Notes: generated by a model from the letters alone, not told the origin. DNA of 64,000 nt from Ottowia sp. (GCF_016703145.1 NZ_JADJCO010000005.1:310001-374000), one strand, 5' to 3'; shown: positions 34,024-42,571, counted from the stretch's first letter. Translations and numbers: made by a program.

Positions 34024-34392
34024 ATGAATCACCAGCGTGCGTCGTCCCAGCGGGGCATTTCGCTCATCGGGCTGCTGTTCCTGGGCGTGGTGCTGGCCTG
34101 CGTGGCCATCGTCGGCGCCAAGGTGGTGCCGACCGCCACCGAGTTCATGGCCATCCAGAAGGCCGTCAAGAAGGCCGCCGCCGACGGCGACACCGTGCCC
34201 GCCGTGCGCGCCTCGTTCGACCGCACGGCTTCGGTCGACTACATCACCGCCATCTCCGGCAAGGACCTCGAGGTGACCAAGGTCAACGACAAGGTCGTGG
34301 TCAACTTCGCCTACGACAAGGAGATTCCCTTGTTCGGGCCGGCCTACCTGCTGATCAAGTACACCGGCTCTTCCGCGAGCGGCTACAACTGA
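34024..34392 (+). CDS. DUF4845 membrane protein
   Basis: This 122-aa protein has a single N-terminal membrane segment (GISLIGLLFLGVVLACVAIV) that resembles a pilin-like or type II secretion-type start, followed by VGAKVVPTATEFMAIQKAVK. It matches the DUF4845 family, found between lepB and rnc in many beta- and gammaproteobacteria. Its function is unknown. Its stop overlaps the presumed rnc start (CTGA). Confidence 0.82.
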   Translation: MNHQRASSQRGISLIGLLFLGVVLACVAIVGAKVVPTATEFMAIQKAVKKAAADGDTVPAVRASFDRTASVDYITAISGKDLEVTKVNDKVVVNFAYDKEIPLFGPAYLLIKYTGSSASGYN

Positions 34393-35120
34393 GCGCCACC
34401 CACGCCCCGCCGGGGCGCGCCGGCGCGCCAGCCGCCACGCCCCCCCCCTTGCAAGCCCTGCAGTCGCGCCTGCGGCACCGCTTTGCCGACCCGGCGCTGC
34501 TCGCGCGCGCGCTGACCCACCGCAGCTTCTCGGCCGACCACAACGAGCGGCTGGAGTTCCTGGGCGACTCGGTGCTGGGCCTCGCCGTGGCCCACATGCT
34601 GTACGAGGCCCTGGGCCAGTTGCCCGAGGGCGACCTGTCGCGCGTGCGCGCGCAACTGGTGCGGCAGGACAGCCTGCACCGGCTGGCGCTGGACCTGGGC
34701 CTGCCGGCGCTGCTGCGCCTGGGTGAGGGCGAGCTGCGCTCTGGCGGCCAGAGCCGCCCCTCGATCCTGGCCGACGCGCTGGAGGCCGTGATCGGCGCCG
34801 TCTACCTCGACGCCGGCTTCGACGCCGCCAGCGCCCTGGTGCGCCGGCTGTTCGATACCATCCACATCAGCCCCGCCATGTCGGCCGCCGCCAAGGACTC
34901 CAAGACCGCCTTGCAGGAATGGCTGCAGGGCCGCAAGATGCAACTGCCGCAATACCAGGTGGCGCGCGTGCTGGGCGCCGCGCATCGCCAGACCTTCGAG
35001 GTGACCTGCACCGTGGTCGAACGGGGCCTGGCGCGGGCGGGGCAGGGCGCCTCGCGCCGCGCCGCCGAGCAGGCCGCCGCCGCCTCGATGCTGCAGGCGC
35101 TGCAATCCACATCACCATGA
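34389..35120 (+). CDS. rnc: Ribonuclease III
   Basis: This double-strand-specific endoribonuclease is 243 aa from CTG at 34389, which overlaps the previous stop (CTGA). The alternative is TTG at 34449; no ATG lies before the catalytic domain. The signature HNERLEFLGDSVLGLAVAHM holds the catalytic Glu/Asp, and ILADALEAVIGAVYLDAGF the second acidic pair. The dsRNA-binding domain begins SKTALQEWLQGRKMQLPQY. A run of eight C lies just before the TTG. The rnc-era order is universal in this group. Confidence 0.9.
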   Translation: MSATHAPPGRAGAPAATPPPLQALQSRLRHRFADPALLARALTHRSFSADHNERLEFLGDSVLGLAVAHMLYEALGQLPEGDLSRVRAQLVRQDSLHRLALDLGLPALLRLGEGELRSGGQSRPSILADALEAVIGAVYLDAGFDAASALVRRLFDTIHISPAMSAAAKDSKTALQEWLQGRKMQLPQYQVARVLGAAHRQTFEVTCTVVERGLARAGQGASRRAAEQAAAASMLQALQSTSP

Positions 35121-35182
35121 ATGCTACAAATAAAGAAGCTACCGGCGCTGTACCAATGCCGGCTGAGGCCGGTTCTGATGCC
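35121..35182 (-). repeat. GCTAC-type palindromic element forming the 5' end of era
   Basis: GCTACAAATAAAGAAGCTACC, then GGCGCTGTACCAATGCCGGC, then TGAGGCCGGTTCTGATGCC, matches the reverse orientation of the family (compare 37636). It spans the era initiation region. Confidence 0.7.
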
Positions 35183-36104
35183 AAATCTGCGGAAGCCGGC
35201 CGACGCCCGGCGCTGCGGCCTGATCGCCATCGTCGGGCGGCCCAACGTGGGCAAGTCCACCCTGCTCAACGCGCTGGTGGGGCAGAAGATCAGCATCACC
35301 TCGCGCAAGGCGCAGACCACGCGCCACCGCATCACCGGCATCCGCACGCTGGCCGACGGGCAGACGCAGTTCGTCTTCGTCGACACGCCGGGTTTCCAGA
35401 CGCGCCACGGCACGGCACTCAACAAGTCGCTCAACAAGACCGTGGTGGGCGCCATCGACGGCGTGGACCTGGTGCTGTTCGTGGTCGAGGCCGGCAACTT
35501 CACCCTGGGCGACGCCAAGGTGCTGTCGCTGCTGAAGGCGGGCTCGCTCGCGCTGCTGGTGGCCAACAAGCTCGACACCGTGCACCGCCGCACCGAGGTC
35601 GCGCCCTGGTTGCGCGACATGCAGGAGCGCCACCCCTTCGCCGAGTTCGTGCCCATGTCGGCCAAGAACCCGCGCGACGTGCGGCGCCTGCTGGACATCT
35701 GCGCGCGCTACCTGCCCGAGCAGCCCTGGTGGTACGGCGAGGACGAGCTGACCGACCGCAGCGAGAAGTTCCTGGCCAGCGAGGTGGTGCGCGAGAAGCT
35801 GTTCCGCCTCACCGGCGACGAGCTGCCCTACACCTCCACCGTGGTGATCGACAAGTTCGACGAAGAAAAGAGCCGCGCCCACGGCCGCATGGTGCGCATC
35901 GCCGCCACCATCGTGGTCGAGCGCGACGGCCACAAGGCCATGGTGATCGGTGAGAAGGGCGAGAAGCTCAAGCGCATCGGCACCGAGGCGCGTCAGGAGC
36001 TGGAAAAGCTCATGGACTGCAAGGTGTTCCTCGAACTCTGGGTCAAGGTGCGCTCTGGCTGGGCGGACGACGAGGCGCGCGTGCGATCGTTTGGCTACGA
36101 GTGA
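35121..36104 (+). CDS. era: GTPase Era
   Basis: This GTPase assembles the 30S subunit by binding 16S rRNA. G1 is GRPNVGKSTLLNALVGQKIS, G3 is FVDTPGF and G4 is ANKLD. The KH domain includes MVIGEKGEKLKRIGTEARQE. The first roughly 19 codons (35121-35177) are encoded by a dispersed palindromic element and do not resemble other Era starts. An ATG at 35117 overlapping the rnc stop opens a different frame (MNATNKEATGAVPMPAEAGS), which looks more like relatives' N-termini but is out of frame with the GTPase. A start at 35121 (TGAATG coupling) or 35178 is needed. Confidence 0.93.
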   Translation: MLQIKKLPALYQCRLRPVLMPNLRKPADARRCGLIAIVGRPNVGKSTLLNALVGQKISITSRKAQTTRHRITGIRTLADGQTQFVFVDTPGFQTRHGTALNKSLNKTVVGAIDGVDLVLFVVEAGNFTLGDAKVLSLLKAGSLALLVANKLDTVHRRTEVAPWLRDMQERHPFAEFVPMSAKNPRDVRRLLDICARYLPEQPWWYGEDELTDRSEKFLASEVVREKLFRLTGDELPYTSTVVIDKFDEEKSRAHGRMVRIAATIVVERDGHKAMVIGEKGEKLKRIGTEARQELEKLMDCKVFLELWVKVRSGWADDEARVRSFGYE

Positions 36105-36107
36105 CGC

Positions 36108-36875
36108 ATGAAGCGGGTCGTCCACGAACCCGGCTTCGTTCTCCACCGCTACGACTGGAGCGAGTCCAGCGTCATCGTCGAGGCCTTCACCCGCGCGCAT
36201 GGCCGCGTGGTGCTGGTGGCCAAGGGCGCCAAGCGGCCGTCGTCCAACTTCCGCTCCGTGCTGCTGCCGTTGCAGCCGCTGGTGCTGGCCTGGGGGGGCG
36301 ACGCCGAAATCCGCACGCTGAAGAGCGCCGAATGGGGCGGCGGCCTGGTCATGCCCTCGGGCGACGCGCTGCTGTCGGGCTACTACGCCAACGAGCTGCT
36401 GATGCGTCTGCTGGCACGCGAGGACGCGCACCCGCGCCTGTTCGATGCCTATGGCGCGCTGGTGCACGTGCTGGCCACGGGCGAGGCCGAGGCGCTGGCC
36501 GCCTCGGCCCTGCGCGCGTTCGAGCTGCTGGTGCTGCGCGAGACCGGCCTCCTGCCGCTGCTGGACGCGCAGACGCTGACCTTCGCGCCGCTGCAGGACG
36601 ACACCCGCTACCGCCTGGTCGCCGAAGGCGGCCTGCGCGCCGCCCACGCGGACGACGGCGCGTGGCTGCCCGGCGCGCAATGGCGCGCGCTGGCCGGGGC
36701 GCTGCGGGACGACGCGCCGCTCACCGCCACGCTGCAAGCCGCCGCGCGCCTGACCGGCGAGCAACGCGGTCACCTGCGCCAGCAACTGCGCGAACTGCTC
36801 CACTACCATTGCGGCGTCGGCACGCTGCGCACGCGCCAGCTCATGATGGACCTGCAAGGTCTCCAGACGCCATGA
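36108..36875 (+). CDS. recO: DNA repair protein RecO
   Basis: This 255-aa recombination mediator helps RecR load RecA. The N-terminal OB fold begins EPGFVLHRYDWSESSVIVEA and continues THGRVV-like then VAKGAKRPSSNFRSVLLPLQ. A helical C-terminal domain ends LLHYHCGVGTLRTRQLMMDL. It starts three bases after era and overlaps pdxJ by four bases (ATGA). Confidence 0.93.
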   Translation: MKRVVHEPGFVLHRYDWSESSVIVEAFTRAHGRVVLVAKGAKRPSSNFRSVLLPLQPLVLAWGGDAEIRTLKSAEWGGGLVMPSGDALLSGYYANELLMRLLAREDAHPRLFDAYGALVHVLATGEAEALAASALRAFELLVLRETGLLPLLDAQTLTFAPLQDDTRYRLVAEGGLRAAHADDGAWLPGAQWRALAGALRDDAPLTATLQAAARLTGEQRGHLRQQLRELLHYHCGVGTLRTRQLMMDLQGLQTP

Positions 36876-37633
36876 ACACCCAGCTCTCCGTCAACGTCAA
36901 CAAGGTCGCCCTGGTGCGCAACACGCGCCACCTGGGCATTCCCGCCGTCACCCGCGCGGCCGACGCCTGCCTGCGCGCCGGCGCGCACGGCATCACCGTG
37001 CACCCGCGCCCCGACGAACGCCACGTCCGCGCCCCCGACGTGCACGAGCTGGCCGCGCTGATGCGGCGCTGGCCCGGCCGCGAATACAACATCGAGGGCA
37101 ACCCGCTGCAGAACCTGCTGGGCTTCATCCGCGCGGTCCGGCCCCACCAGGCCACCTTCGTGCCCGACAGCGAGGACCAGTTCACGAGCGACCACGGCTT
37201 CGACCTGGCGGATGCCGCCGTCCGCGAACGCCTGCGCCCCCTCATCGCCGAATGCCGGGGCCTGGACGTGCGCGTCAGCCTGTTCATGGACCCCGTGCCC
37301 GCGCTGATGCCGCTGGCCCGCGACCTGGGCGCCGACCGCGTCGAGCTGTACACCGAGCCCTACGCCGCCGCCTGGGCCGGCGGCGACGAGGCCGCGTGCA
37401 CCGCCGAACTGGCCCGCTACGCCGAGGCCGCCCGCGCCGCCCAGGCCGTGGGCCTGGGGGTCAACGCCGGGCACGACCTGAACCGCTACAACCTCGCGCC
37501 CTTCCTGCGCGAGGTGCCCGGCGTGGCCGAAGTCTCCATCGGCCACGCCTTCATCGCCGACGCGCTGGAGCTGGGCTACGCCGCCGCCACGCGGGCGTAC
37601 CTGGGCTGCATCGCCGATGCCGGAAAGTCCTGA
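36872..37633 (+). CDS. pdxJ: Pyridoxine 5'-phosphate synthase
   Basis: This 253-aa TIM-barrel enzyme makes the ring of vitamin B6. Start: MNTQLSVNVNKVALVRNTR. GAHGITVHPRPDERHVR is the family signature, and YNIEGNP carries the active-site Glu. The C-terminus has VNAGHDLNRYNLAPFLREVP and VSIGHAFIADALELG. It is coupled to recO by an overlapping start. A palindromic element follows in the gap to acpS. Confidence 0.96.
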   Translation: MNTQLSVNVNKVALVRNTRHLGIPAVTRAADACLRAGAHGITVHPRPDERHVRAPDVHELAALMRRWPGREYNIEGNPLQNLLGFIRAVRPHQATFVPDSEDQFTSDHGFDLADAAVRERLRPLIAECRGLDVRVSLFMDPVPALMPLARDLGADRVELYTEPYAAAWAGGDEAACTAELARYAEAARAAQAVGLGVNAGHDLNRYNLAPFLREVPGVAEVSIGHAFIADALELGYAAATRAYLGCIADAGKS

Positions 37634-37635
37634 TT

Positions 37636-37687
37636 TGATAGCTGCCAGCACAATACCGGCAAGGGCTGAAGGCCGATTCGGCTTGTA
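37636..37687 (-). repeat. GCTAT-type palindromic element between pdxJ and acpS
   Basis: GATAGCTGCCAGCACAATAC then GGCTGAAGGCCGATTCGGCT is a good copy of the family's reverse orientation. It occupies nearly the whole 59-base gap. Confidence 0.75.
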
Positions 37688-37692
37688 ATTCC

Positions 37693-38085
37693 ATGATCCA
37701 CGGCATCGGCACCGATATCTGCGACATCCGCCGCATCCGCGCCAGCTTCGAGCGCCACGGCGAGCGCTTCGCCCGCAAGATCCTGTCCGACGCCGAACTG
37801 GCCGCCTGGCGCCGCCGCAGTGCGCGCTGGCCCGAGCGCGGGCTGCGCTACCTGGCCACGCGCTTCTCGGCCAAGGAGGCGTTCAGCAAGGCCATCGGCC
37901 TGGGCATGCGCTTGCCCATGCACTGGCGCCTGTGCGAGATCGCCAACCGGCCCAGCGGCGAGCCGCACGTCGTGCTGCACGGCGGGCTGAAGGACTGGTT
38001 CGAGGCCCAGGGCCTGACCGCCCACATCACCGTCACCGACGAGAGCGAGTACGCCGCCAGCTTCTGCGTCGTCGAGAAGCGCTAG
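37693..38085 (+). CDS. acpS: Holo-[acyl-carrier-protein] synthase
   Basis: This 130-aa phosphopantetheinyl transferase activates AcpP. Metal-binding Asp lies in IHGIGTDICDIRRIRASFE, and the catalytic Glu/Lys lie in LATRFSAKEAFSKAIG. The pdxJ-acpS order is widely conserved. Its partner acpP is about 13 kb upstream in the same cluster. Confidence 0.95.
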   Translation: MIHGIGTDICDIRRIRASFERHGERFARKILSDAELAAWRRRSARWPERGLRYLATRFSAKEAFSKAIGLGMRLPMHWRLCEIANRPSGEPHVVLHGGLKDWFEAQGLTAHITVTDESEYAASFCVVEKR

Positions 38086-38087
38086 GT

Positions 38088-38152
38088 TTTCAAGCCTTTT
38101 TGCACCGCAGCCCGCATCCGTAAATCACGAACAGCTACTAAAATAATAGCTT
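38088..38152 (+). repeat. GCTAC/ATAGC-type palindromic element between acpS and nagZ
   Basis: TTTCAAGCC, a spacer, then CAGCCCGCATCCGTAAATCA and AGCTACTAAAATAATAGC is the forward orientation with the stem at its end. It is intergenic. Confidence 0.7.
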
Positions 38153-38180
38153 CACGCTCAACGCCAAACGTTCGACGCCC

Positions 38181-39233
38181 ATGCACGCCCCGCTCATCAT
38201 CGACATCGCCGGCACCGCGCTCGCCGCCGTGGACCGCCAGCGCCTGGCGCATCCGCTGGTCGGCGGCCTGATCCTGTTCGCGCGCAACTGGCAGGATCGC
38301 GCGCAGCTCACCGCCCTGTGCGAAGCCATCAAGCGGCTGCGGCCCGACCTGCTGATCTGCGTCGACCACGAAGGCGGTCGCGTGCAGCGCTTCCGCGCCG
38401 ACGGCTTCACCCACCTGCCGCCCATGCGCGCCCTGGGCGAGCTGTGGATGCGCGACCCCATGCGCGCGCAGGACGCGGCCACCGCCTGCGGCCACGTGCT
38501 GGGCGCTGAATTGCGCGCCTGCGGCGTCGATTTTTCCTTCGCACCGGTGCTCGACCTCGACTGGGGCCCGTCGGGCGTCATCGGCGACCGCGCCTTCCAC
38601 GCCGACCCGCGCGTCGTCACCATCCTCGCCAAGAGCCTGGCGCACGGCCTGCTGCGCGCCGGCATGGCGCACTGCGGCAAGCACTTTCCCGGCCACGGCT
38701 TCGTCGCCGCCGACTCGCACACCGACGTGCCGCGCGACGGCCGCGCGCTGTCGGTCATCCTGCGCGACGACGCCGCGCCCTACGGCTGGCTCGGCTCGGC
38801 GCTGACGGCGGTGATGCCCGCGCACGTCGTCTACCCCCGGGTGGACCGCCGCCCGGCGGGCTTCTCGGCGCGCTGGCTGCAGGCCATCCTGCGCCAGCGG
38901 CTGGGCTTTGGCGGTGCCATCGTCAGCGACGACCTCAGCATGGCCGGCGCGCGCCGGATCGAGGGCCGCACCGTCACGCCCACCGAGGCCGTGCTCGCCG
39001 CCCTGGGCGCGGGCTGCGACCTGGCGCTGCTGTGCAACCAGTCGCTGGGGCAGGGCGTGGTGATCGACGACACCCTCGACGGCCTGGCCCAGGCCCGATT
39101 ACAGGGCGCCTGGCAGCCCAGCGAGGCCAGCGAGGCGCGCTGCCTGGCGCTGCTGCCGCGCGGCGCCGCGCCCGGCTGGGACGCACTGATGCGCGCGCCC
39201 GAGTACCGGCACGCGCTGGCGCGGGTGCCCTGA
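38181..39233 (+). CDS. nagZ: Beta-N-acetylhexosaminidase (cell-wall recycling)
   Basis: This 350-aa cytosolic GH3 enzyme releases N-acetylglucosamine from muropeptides during peptidoglycan recycling. CVDHEGGRVQRFRADGFTHL is the substrate-binding block. MAHCGKHFPGHGFVAADSHT is the catalytic loop with Asp/His, and IVSDDLSMAGA holds the nucleophile Asp. In line with this position in many Burkholderiales, it follows acpS. Confidence 0.95.
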   Translation: MHAPLIIDIAGTALAAVDRQRLAHPLVGGLILFARNWQDRAQLTALCEAIKRLRPDLLICVDHEGGRVQRFRADGFTHLPPMRALGELWMRDPMRAQDAATACGHVLGAELRACGVDFSFAPVLDLDWGPSGVIGDRAFHADPRVVTILAKSLAHGLLRAGMAHCGKHFPGHGFVAADSHTDVPRDGRALSVILRDDAAPYGWLGSALTAVMPAHVVYPRVDRRPAGFSARWLQAILRQRLGFGGAIVSDDLSMAGARRIEGRTVTPTEAVLAALGAGCDLALLCNQSLGQGVVIDDTLDGLAQARLQGAWQPSEASEARCLALLPRGAAPGWDALMRAPEYRHALARVP

Positions 39234-39248
39234 CGCCCGCGCCGCGTC

Positions 39249-40499
39249 GTGACTTCGCCCGCTTCCTCCGCTGCCTTGCCCCTGTCCAGCGTGTACCGCC
39301 ACGCGGGCTTCGTGGCCTTTCTCGCCGCGCGCCTGATGGCCGTGTTCGCCACCCAGGTGCAGGCCGTGGTGGTGGCCTGGCAGGTCTACGACCTCACGCG
39401 CCAGCCTCTGGCCCTGGCCTACGTGGGGCTGGCGCAGTTTTTGCCGATGCTGCTGTTGCTGCTGCCGGCGGGCGACCTGATCGACCGCCGCAGCCGCAAG
39501 CCCATCCTGGCCGCGAGCTGGGCGGTGAGCGCGCTGTGCAGCGCGCTGCTGTGGTGGCTGGCCGGGCATGGCGCGGCGGGGGTGGCGGGCATCTACGCGG
39601 TGCTGGTGCTGTTCGGCTGCACGCGCGCGTTCTCGGGGCCGACGCTCTCCAGCCTGCTGCCGCAGATCGTGCCGCGCGGGCAACTGGCGCAGGCCGTGGC
39701 GGCCAACAGCATGCTGATGCGCGCCGCCAGTATCGGCGGGCCGTTCATCGGCGGCGTGCTCTACGCGCTGGGCGGCGCGGCGCTGGCCTACGCCGTGTGC
39801 CTGGCCTGCTTCGCGCTGGGCGCGCTGCTGCTGGCGCGCGTGGCGGTGGCGCACGCGGCGCCGCTGGCGCCGGCGCTGGGCACGATGCGGCAGCGCTTCG
39901 GCGCCGGCATCCGCTTCATCGGCTCGCGGCCCATCATCCTGGGCACCATCTCGCTCGATCTGTTCGCCGTGCTGCTGGGCGGCGTGGTGGCGCTGCTGCC
40001 GATCTACGCGCACGAGGTGCTGCACGTGGGCCCGCAGGGCCTGGGCGCGCTGCGCAGCGCCATGGCCATCGGCGAGGTGGGCGCGGGCTTCTACCTCAGC
40101 CTGCGGCCATTCGACCGCCGCGTGGGCCGCACCATGTTCGTCGCGGTGGCGGTGTTCGGGCTGGCCAACCTGGTGTTCTCGCTGTCCACGCTGTTCTGGC
40201 TGTCGTTCGCGGCGCTGATGGTGGCCGGCGCGTCGGACATGGTGAGCGTGTACATCCGCGGCGCGCTGGTGCAGTTCTCCACGCCCGACGAGATGCGCGG
40301 GCGCGTGAACGCGGTCAACATGCTGTTCATCGGCTCGTCCAACGAACTGGGCGAGTTCCGCGCCGGCACCAGCGCGGGCTGGCTGGGCGCGGTGCCGGCG
40401 GCCGTCGTGGGCGGGCTGTGCACGCTGGGCGTGGTGGGGCTGTGGGCGCGCGCCTTTCCCGCGCTGCGCCGGGTGGACCGCTTCGAGGAAGCGGGCTGA
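39249..40499 (+). CDS. MFS transporter, EntS/AraJ-like group
   Basis: This 416-aa inner-membrane carrier begins at GTG 39249, 15 bases after nagZ. About twelve hydrophobic helices are present. The motif after helix 2, LPAGDLIDRRSRKPIL, is the MFS loop 2-3 signature. The family includes siderophore and drug exporters, but nothing nearby identifies a substrate. A long hairpin element follows it. Confidence 0.85.
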   Translation: MTSPASSAALPLSSVYRHAGFVAFLAARLMAVFATQVQAVVVAWQVYDLTRQPLALAYVGLAQFLPMLLLLLPAGDLIDRRSRKPILAASWAVSALCSALLWWLAGHGAAGVAGIYAVLVLFGCTRAFSGPTLSSLLPQIVPRGQLAQAVAANSMLMRAASIGGPFIGGVLYALGGAALAYAVCLACFALGALLLARVAVAHAAPLAPALGTMRQRFGAGIRFIGSRPIILGTISLDLFAVLLGGVVALLPIYAHEVLHVGPQGLGALRSAMAIGEVGAGFYLSLRPFDRRVGRTMFVAVAVFGLANLVFSLSTLFWLSFAALMVAGASDMVSVYIRGALVQFSTPDEMRGRVNAVNMLFIGSSNELGEFRAGTSAGWLGAVPAAVVGGLCTLGVVGLWARAFPALRRVDRFEEAG

Positions 40500-40532
40500 G
40501 AGACTGAGAGCAAATTGCCCATGGCCGCTCAT

Positions 40533-40625
40533 CCCCCGCGAAGGCCGCCACTCGGCGTTGCAAATGCTCGCCGTAGCCCGCGCTACGGCTGTGCTTTGCG
40601 CCTTGATGGGCGACCTTTGCGGGGG
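40533..40625. repeat. 93-bp imperfect inverted repeat (hairpin element)
   Basis: The outer arms CCCCCGCGAAGGCCGCC and GGCGACCTTTGCGGGGG pair with few mismatches. The inner stem GCCGTAGC / GCTACGGC is perfect around a CCGC loop (40570-40589), with GCAAA / TTTGC between. The whole unit can fold into one long hairpin. It is not related to the GCTAT family. It may terminate the nagZ-MFS transcript or be a mobile hairpin element. Confidence 0.75.
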
Positions 40626-40703
40626 CTGCTCGACCACGCTCAATTCCCTCTCAGCCTCTGAGGTAAAAATGAACTCCCCGCCGCCTGAGCGATCAGAGCC
40701 TGC

Positions 40704-41099
40704 ATGAGCGACATGTCCTACGGTTCCCTGCCACCTCCGCGCACGTCTTCGAGCAGCACGCTGGAGCGCCTGTTCAGCCGCCTGATGGGCTGGCTGGTCT
40801 GGGCCATGCTGGCGGCGCTGGGGCTGGTCTTCGTGGCCAGCCTGCTGGTTTGGCTGGCGGTGATGGTGACGGTCAGCCTGGTGTCCAGCCTGATCACCGG
40901 CCGGCCGGCGGCGGTGACGCTGCTGTGGCGCCGCTACCGCGAGATGGCGCGCCAGCGCTGGCCGCGGCGTCCGTCCGCCGACGCCTCCGCCACCCCGCGC
41001 GCCGACGCCGCGCAGGCCACCGGCGCTTCAACGCCCAGCGCCGTGCAGGATGTGGCCTGGCGCGATGTGCCGGCCCAGGGCGGGCCGCGCAGCGACTGA
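40704..41099 (+). CDS. Small membrane protein, unknown function
   Basis: This 131-aa protein has two close hydrophobic segments (WLVWAMLAALGLVFVASLLV and WLAVMVTVSLVSSL) around residues 30-65. A basic patch follows (LLWRRYREMARQRWPRR), then an alanine-rich tail. I do not recognise a family. A topology with a cytoplasmic basic region is likely. Confidence 0.6.
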   Translation: MSDMSYGSLPPPRTSSSSTLERLFSRLMGWLVWAMLAALGLVFVASLLVWLAVMVTVSLVSSLITGRPAAVTLLWRRYREMARQRWPRRPSADASATPRADAAQATGASTPSAVQDVAWRDVPAQGGPRSD

Positions 41100-41117
41100 T
41101 TCCGCAGCTGCGGGTTC

Positions 41118-41177
41118 ATCAAATTTGATAGCTGACAGCGCAATATCCACGCGGGTTGAAGGTCAATCAGGCTTGTA
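41118..41177 (-). repeat. GCTAT-type palindromic element, near-consensus copy
   Basis: ATCAAATTTGATAGCTGACA, GCGCAATATCCACGCGGGTT and GAAGGTCAATCAGGCTTGTA form the best-preserved full-length copy in the window, including the perfect stem ATCAAATTTGAT. It lies just after the end of gor. Confidence 0.85.
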
Positions 41178-41185
41178 ACCTGCGT

Positions 41186-42571
41186 TCAGTGCCGCGTTAC
41201 CTCGCGCAAGGTCACGAACTCTTCCGCGCTGGTCGGGTGGATGCCCACGGTGGCGTCGAACTGCGCCTTGGTCGCGCCGCACTTCAGCGCCACCGCGAAG
41301 CCCTGGACGATCTCGCCCGCGTCGGCGCCCACCATGTGCAAGCCGACCACGCGGTCGCTGGCGGCGTCCACCACCAGCTTGACCAGGGTGCGCTCGCCGC
41401 TGCCCGACAGCGTGTGCTTCAGCGGCTTGAAGTCGCCGCGGAAGACGCGGATGGCGCCGTACCGCTCGCGCGCCGCTTCCTCGCTCAGGCCCACGGTGCC
41501 GATGGGCGGGTGAGTGAACACGGCGGTGGGGATGCCGGCGTAGTCCATGGTGCGCGCCGGCTGGCCGGGCGCGGGACCGAAGAGGTGATCGACCAGCGCC
41601 ATCGCCTCGGCCAGCGCCACGGGGGTCAGCTCCAGCCGGCCGACCACGTCGCCCAGCGCGTACACGCCCGGCACGCTGGTGGCGAAGTGCTCGCTGACCT
41701 CGATGGCGCCGTCCTTCGACTGCTTCACGCCCACGGTGTCCAGGCCCAGGCCGTCGGTGTTGGGGCGGCGGCCGGTGGCGTAGAGCACCACGTCGGCCTC
41801 GGCCACGCCGCCGTCCTTCAGGTGCACGCGGCGCGCCTGGCCCGCGGCCTCGATGCGGGCCACGTCGGTGTTCAGGCGCAGGGCGATGCCGGCCTTGCGC
41901 ATCTCCTCGGCGGCGAAGGCGCGCACCTCGTCGTCGAAACCGCGCAGGATCTGCCCGCCCCGGTAGACCAGGGTGACCTCGGCGCCCAGGCCGTGGAAGA
42001 TGCTGGCCATCTCGCAGCCGATGTAGCCGCCGCCGACCACCACCAGCCGGCGCGGGAAGGCGGGCAGGTCGAACATGTCGTTGGAGGTGACGGCCAGCTC
42101 GCTGCCCGGAACAGGGGGAACGACGGGCGTGCCGCCGGTGGCGATCAGCACGTGGCGGGCGGTGTGGCGCGCGCGGCCGCCGCCGTCCGCCGCGACCTCG
42201 ACGGTGTGCGCGTCGACCAGGCGCGCGCGGCCGTGCAGGCGCCGCACCTTCGCGCTGGTCATCAGCCCTTCGTAGATGCCGTTCAAGCGCGCGATCTCCT
42301 GCGCGCGGCGGGCCTTGAGCACGGCCCAGTCCAGCGTGGGCGTGGCAGGCAGTTGCCAGCCGTAGCCGCGCGATTCGGCGAAAGCCTCGGCGTAGTGGGC
42401 GCCGTAGCTGTAGAGCTTCTTGGGGATGCAGCCCACGTTGACGCAGGTGCCGCCCATGGGGCCGCTTTCGGCCAGCGCCACGCGCGCGCCGCGTTGCGCG
42501 GCCATGCGCGCGGCGCGCACGCCGCCGGAGCCGCCGCCGATGACGAAGAGGTCGAGTTCGAAGTCGGGCAT
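41186..42571 (-). CDS. gor: Glutathione-disulfide reductase
   Basis: This 461-aa flavoenzyme regenerates glutathione using NADPH. It starts MPDFELDLFVIGGGSGGVRA with the FAD motif. The redox disulfide is in GGTCVNVGCIPKKLYSYGAH. NADPH binding is at VVVGGGYIGCEMASIFHGLG, and the catalytic His/Glu is in VGIHPTSAEEFVTL. Although the family also includes trypanothione and mercuric reductases, these motifs fit Gor. It is divergent from the Uma2 gene. GSH could also feed the glutaredoxin-type ArsC encoded far upstream. Confidence 0.94.
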   Translation of the reverse strand: MPDFELDLFVIGGGSGGVRAARMAAQRGARVALAESGPMGGTCVNVGCIPKKLYSYGAHYAEAFAESRGYGWQLPATPTLDWAVLKARRAQEIARLNGIYEGLMTSAKVRRLHGRARLVDAHTVEVAADGGGRARHTARHVLIATGGTPVVPPVPGSELAVTSNDMFDLPAFPRRLVVVGGGYIGCEMASIFHGLGAEVTLVYRGGQILRGFDDEVRAFAAEEMRKAGIALRLNTDVARIEAAGQARRVHLKDGGVAEADVVLYATGRRPNTDGLGLDTVGVKQSKDGAIEVSEHFATSVPGVYALGDVVGRLELTPVALAEAMALVDHLFGPAPGQPARTMDYAGIPTAVFTHPPIGTVGLSEEAARERYGAIRVFRGDFKPLKHTLSGSGERTLVKLVVDAASDRVVGLHMVGADAGEIVQGFAVALKCGATKAQFDATVGIHPTSAEEFVTLREVTRH

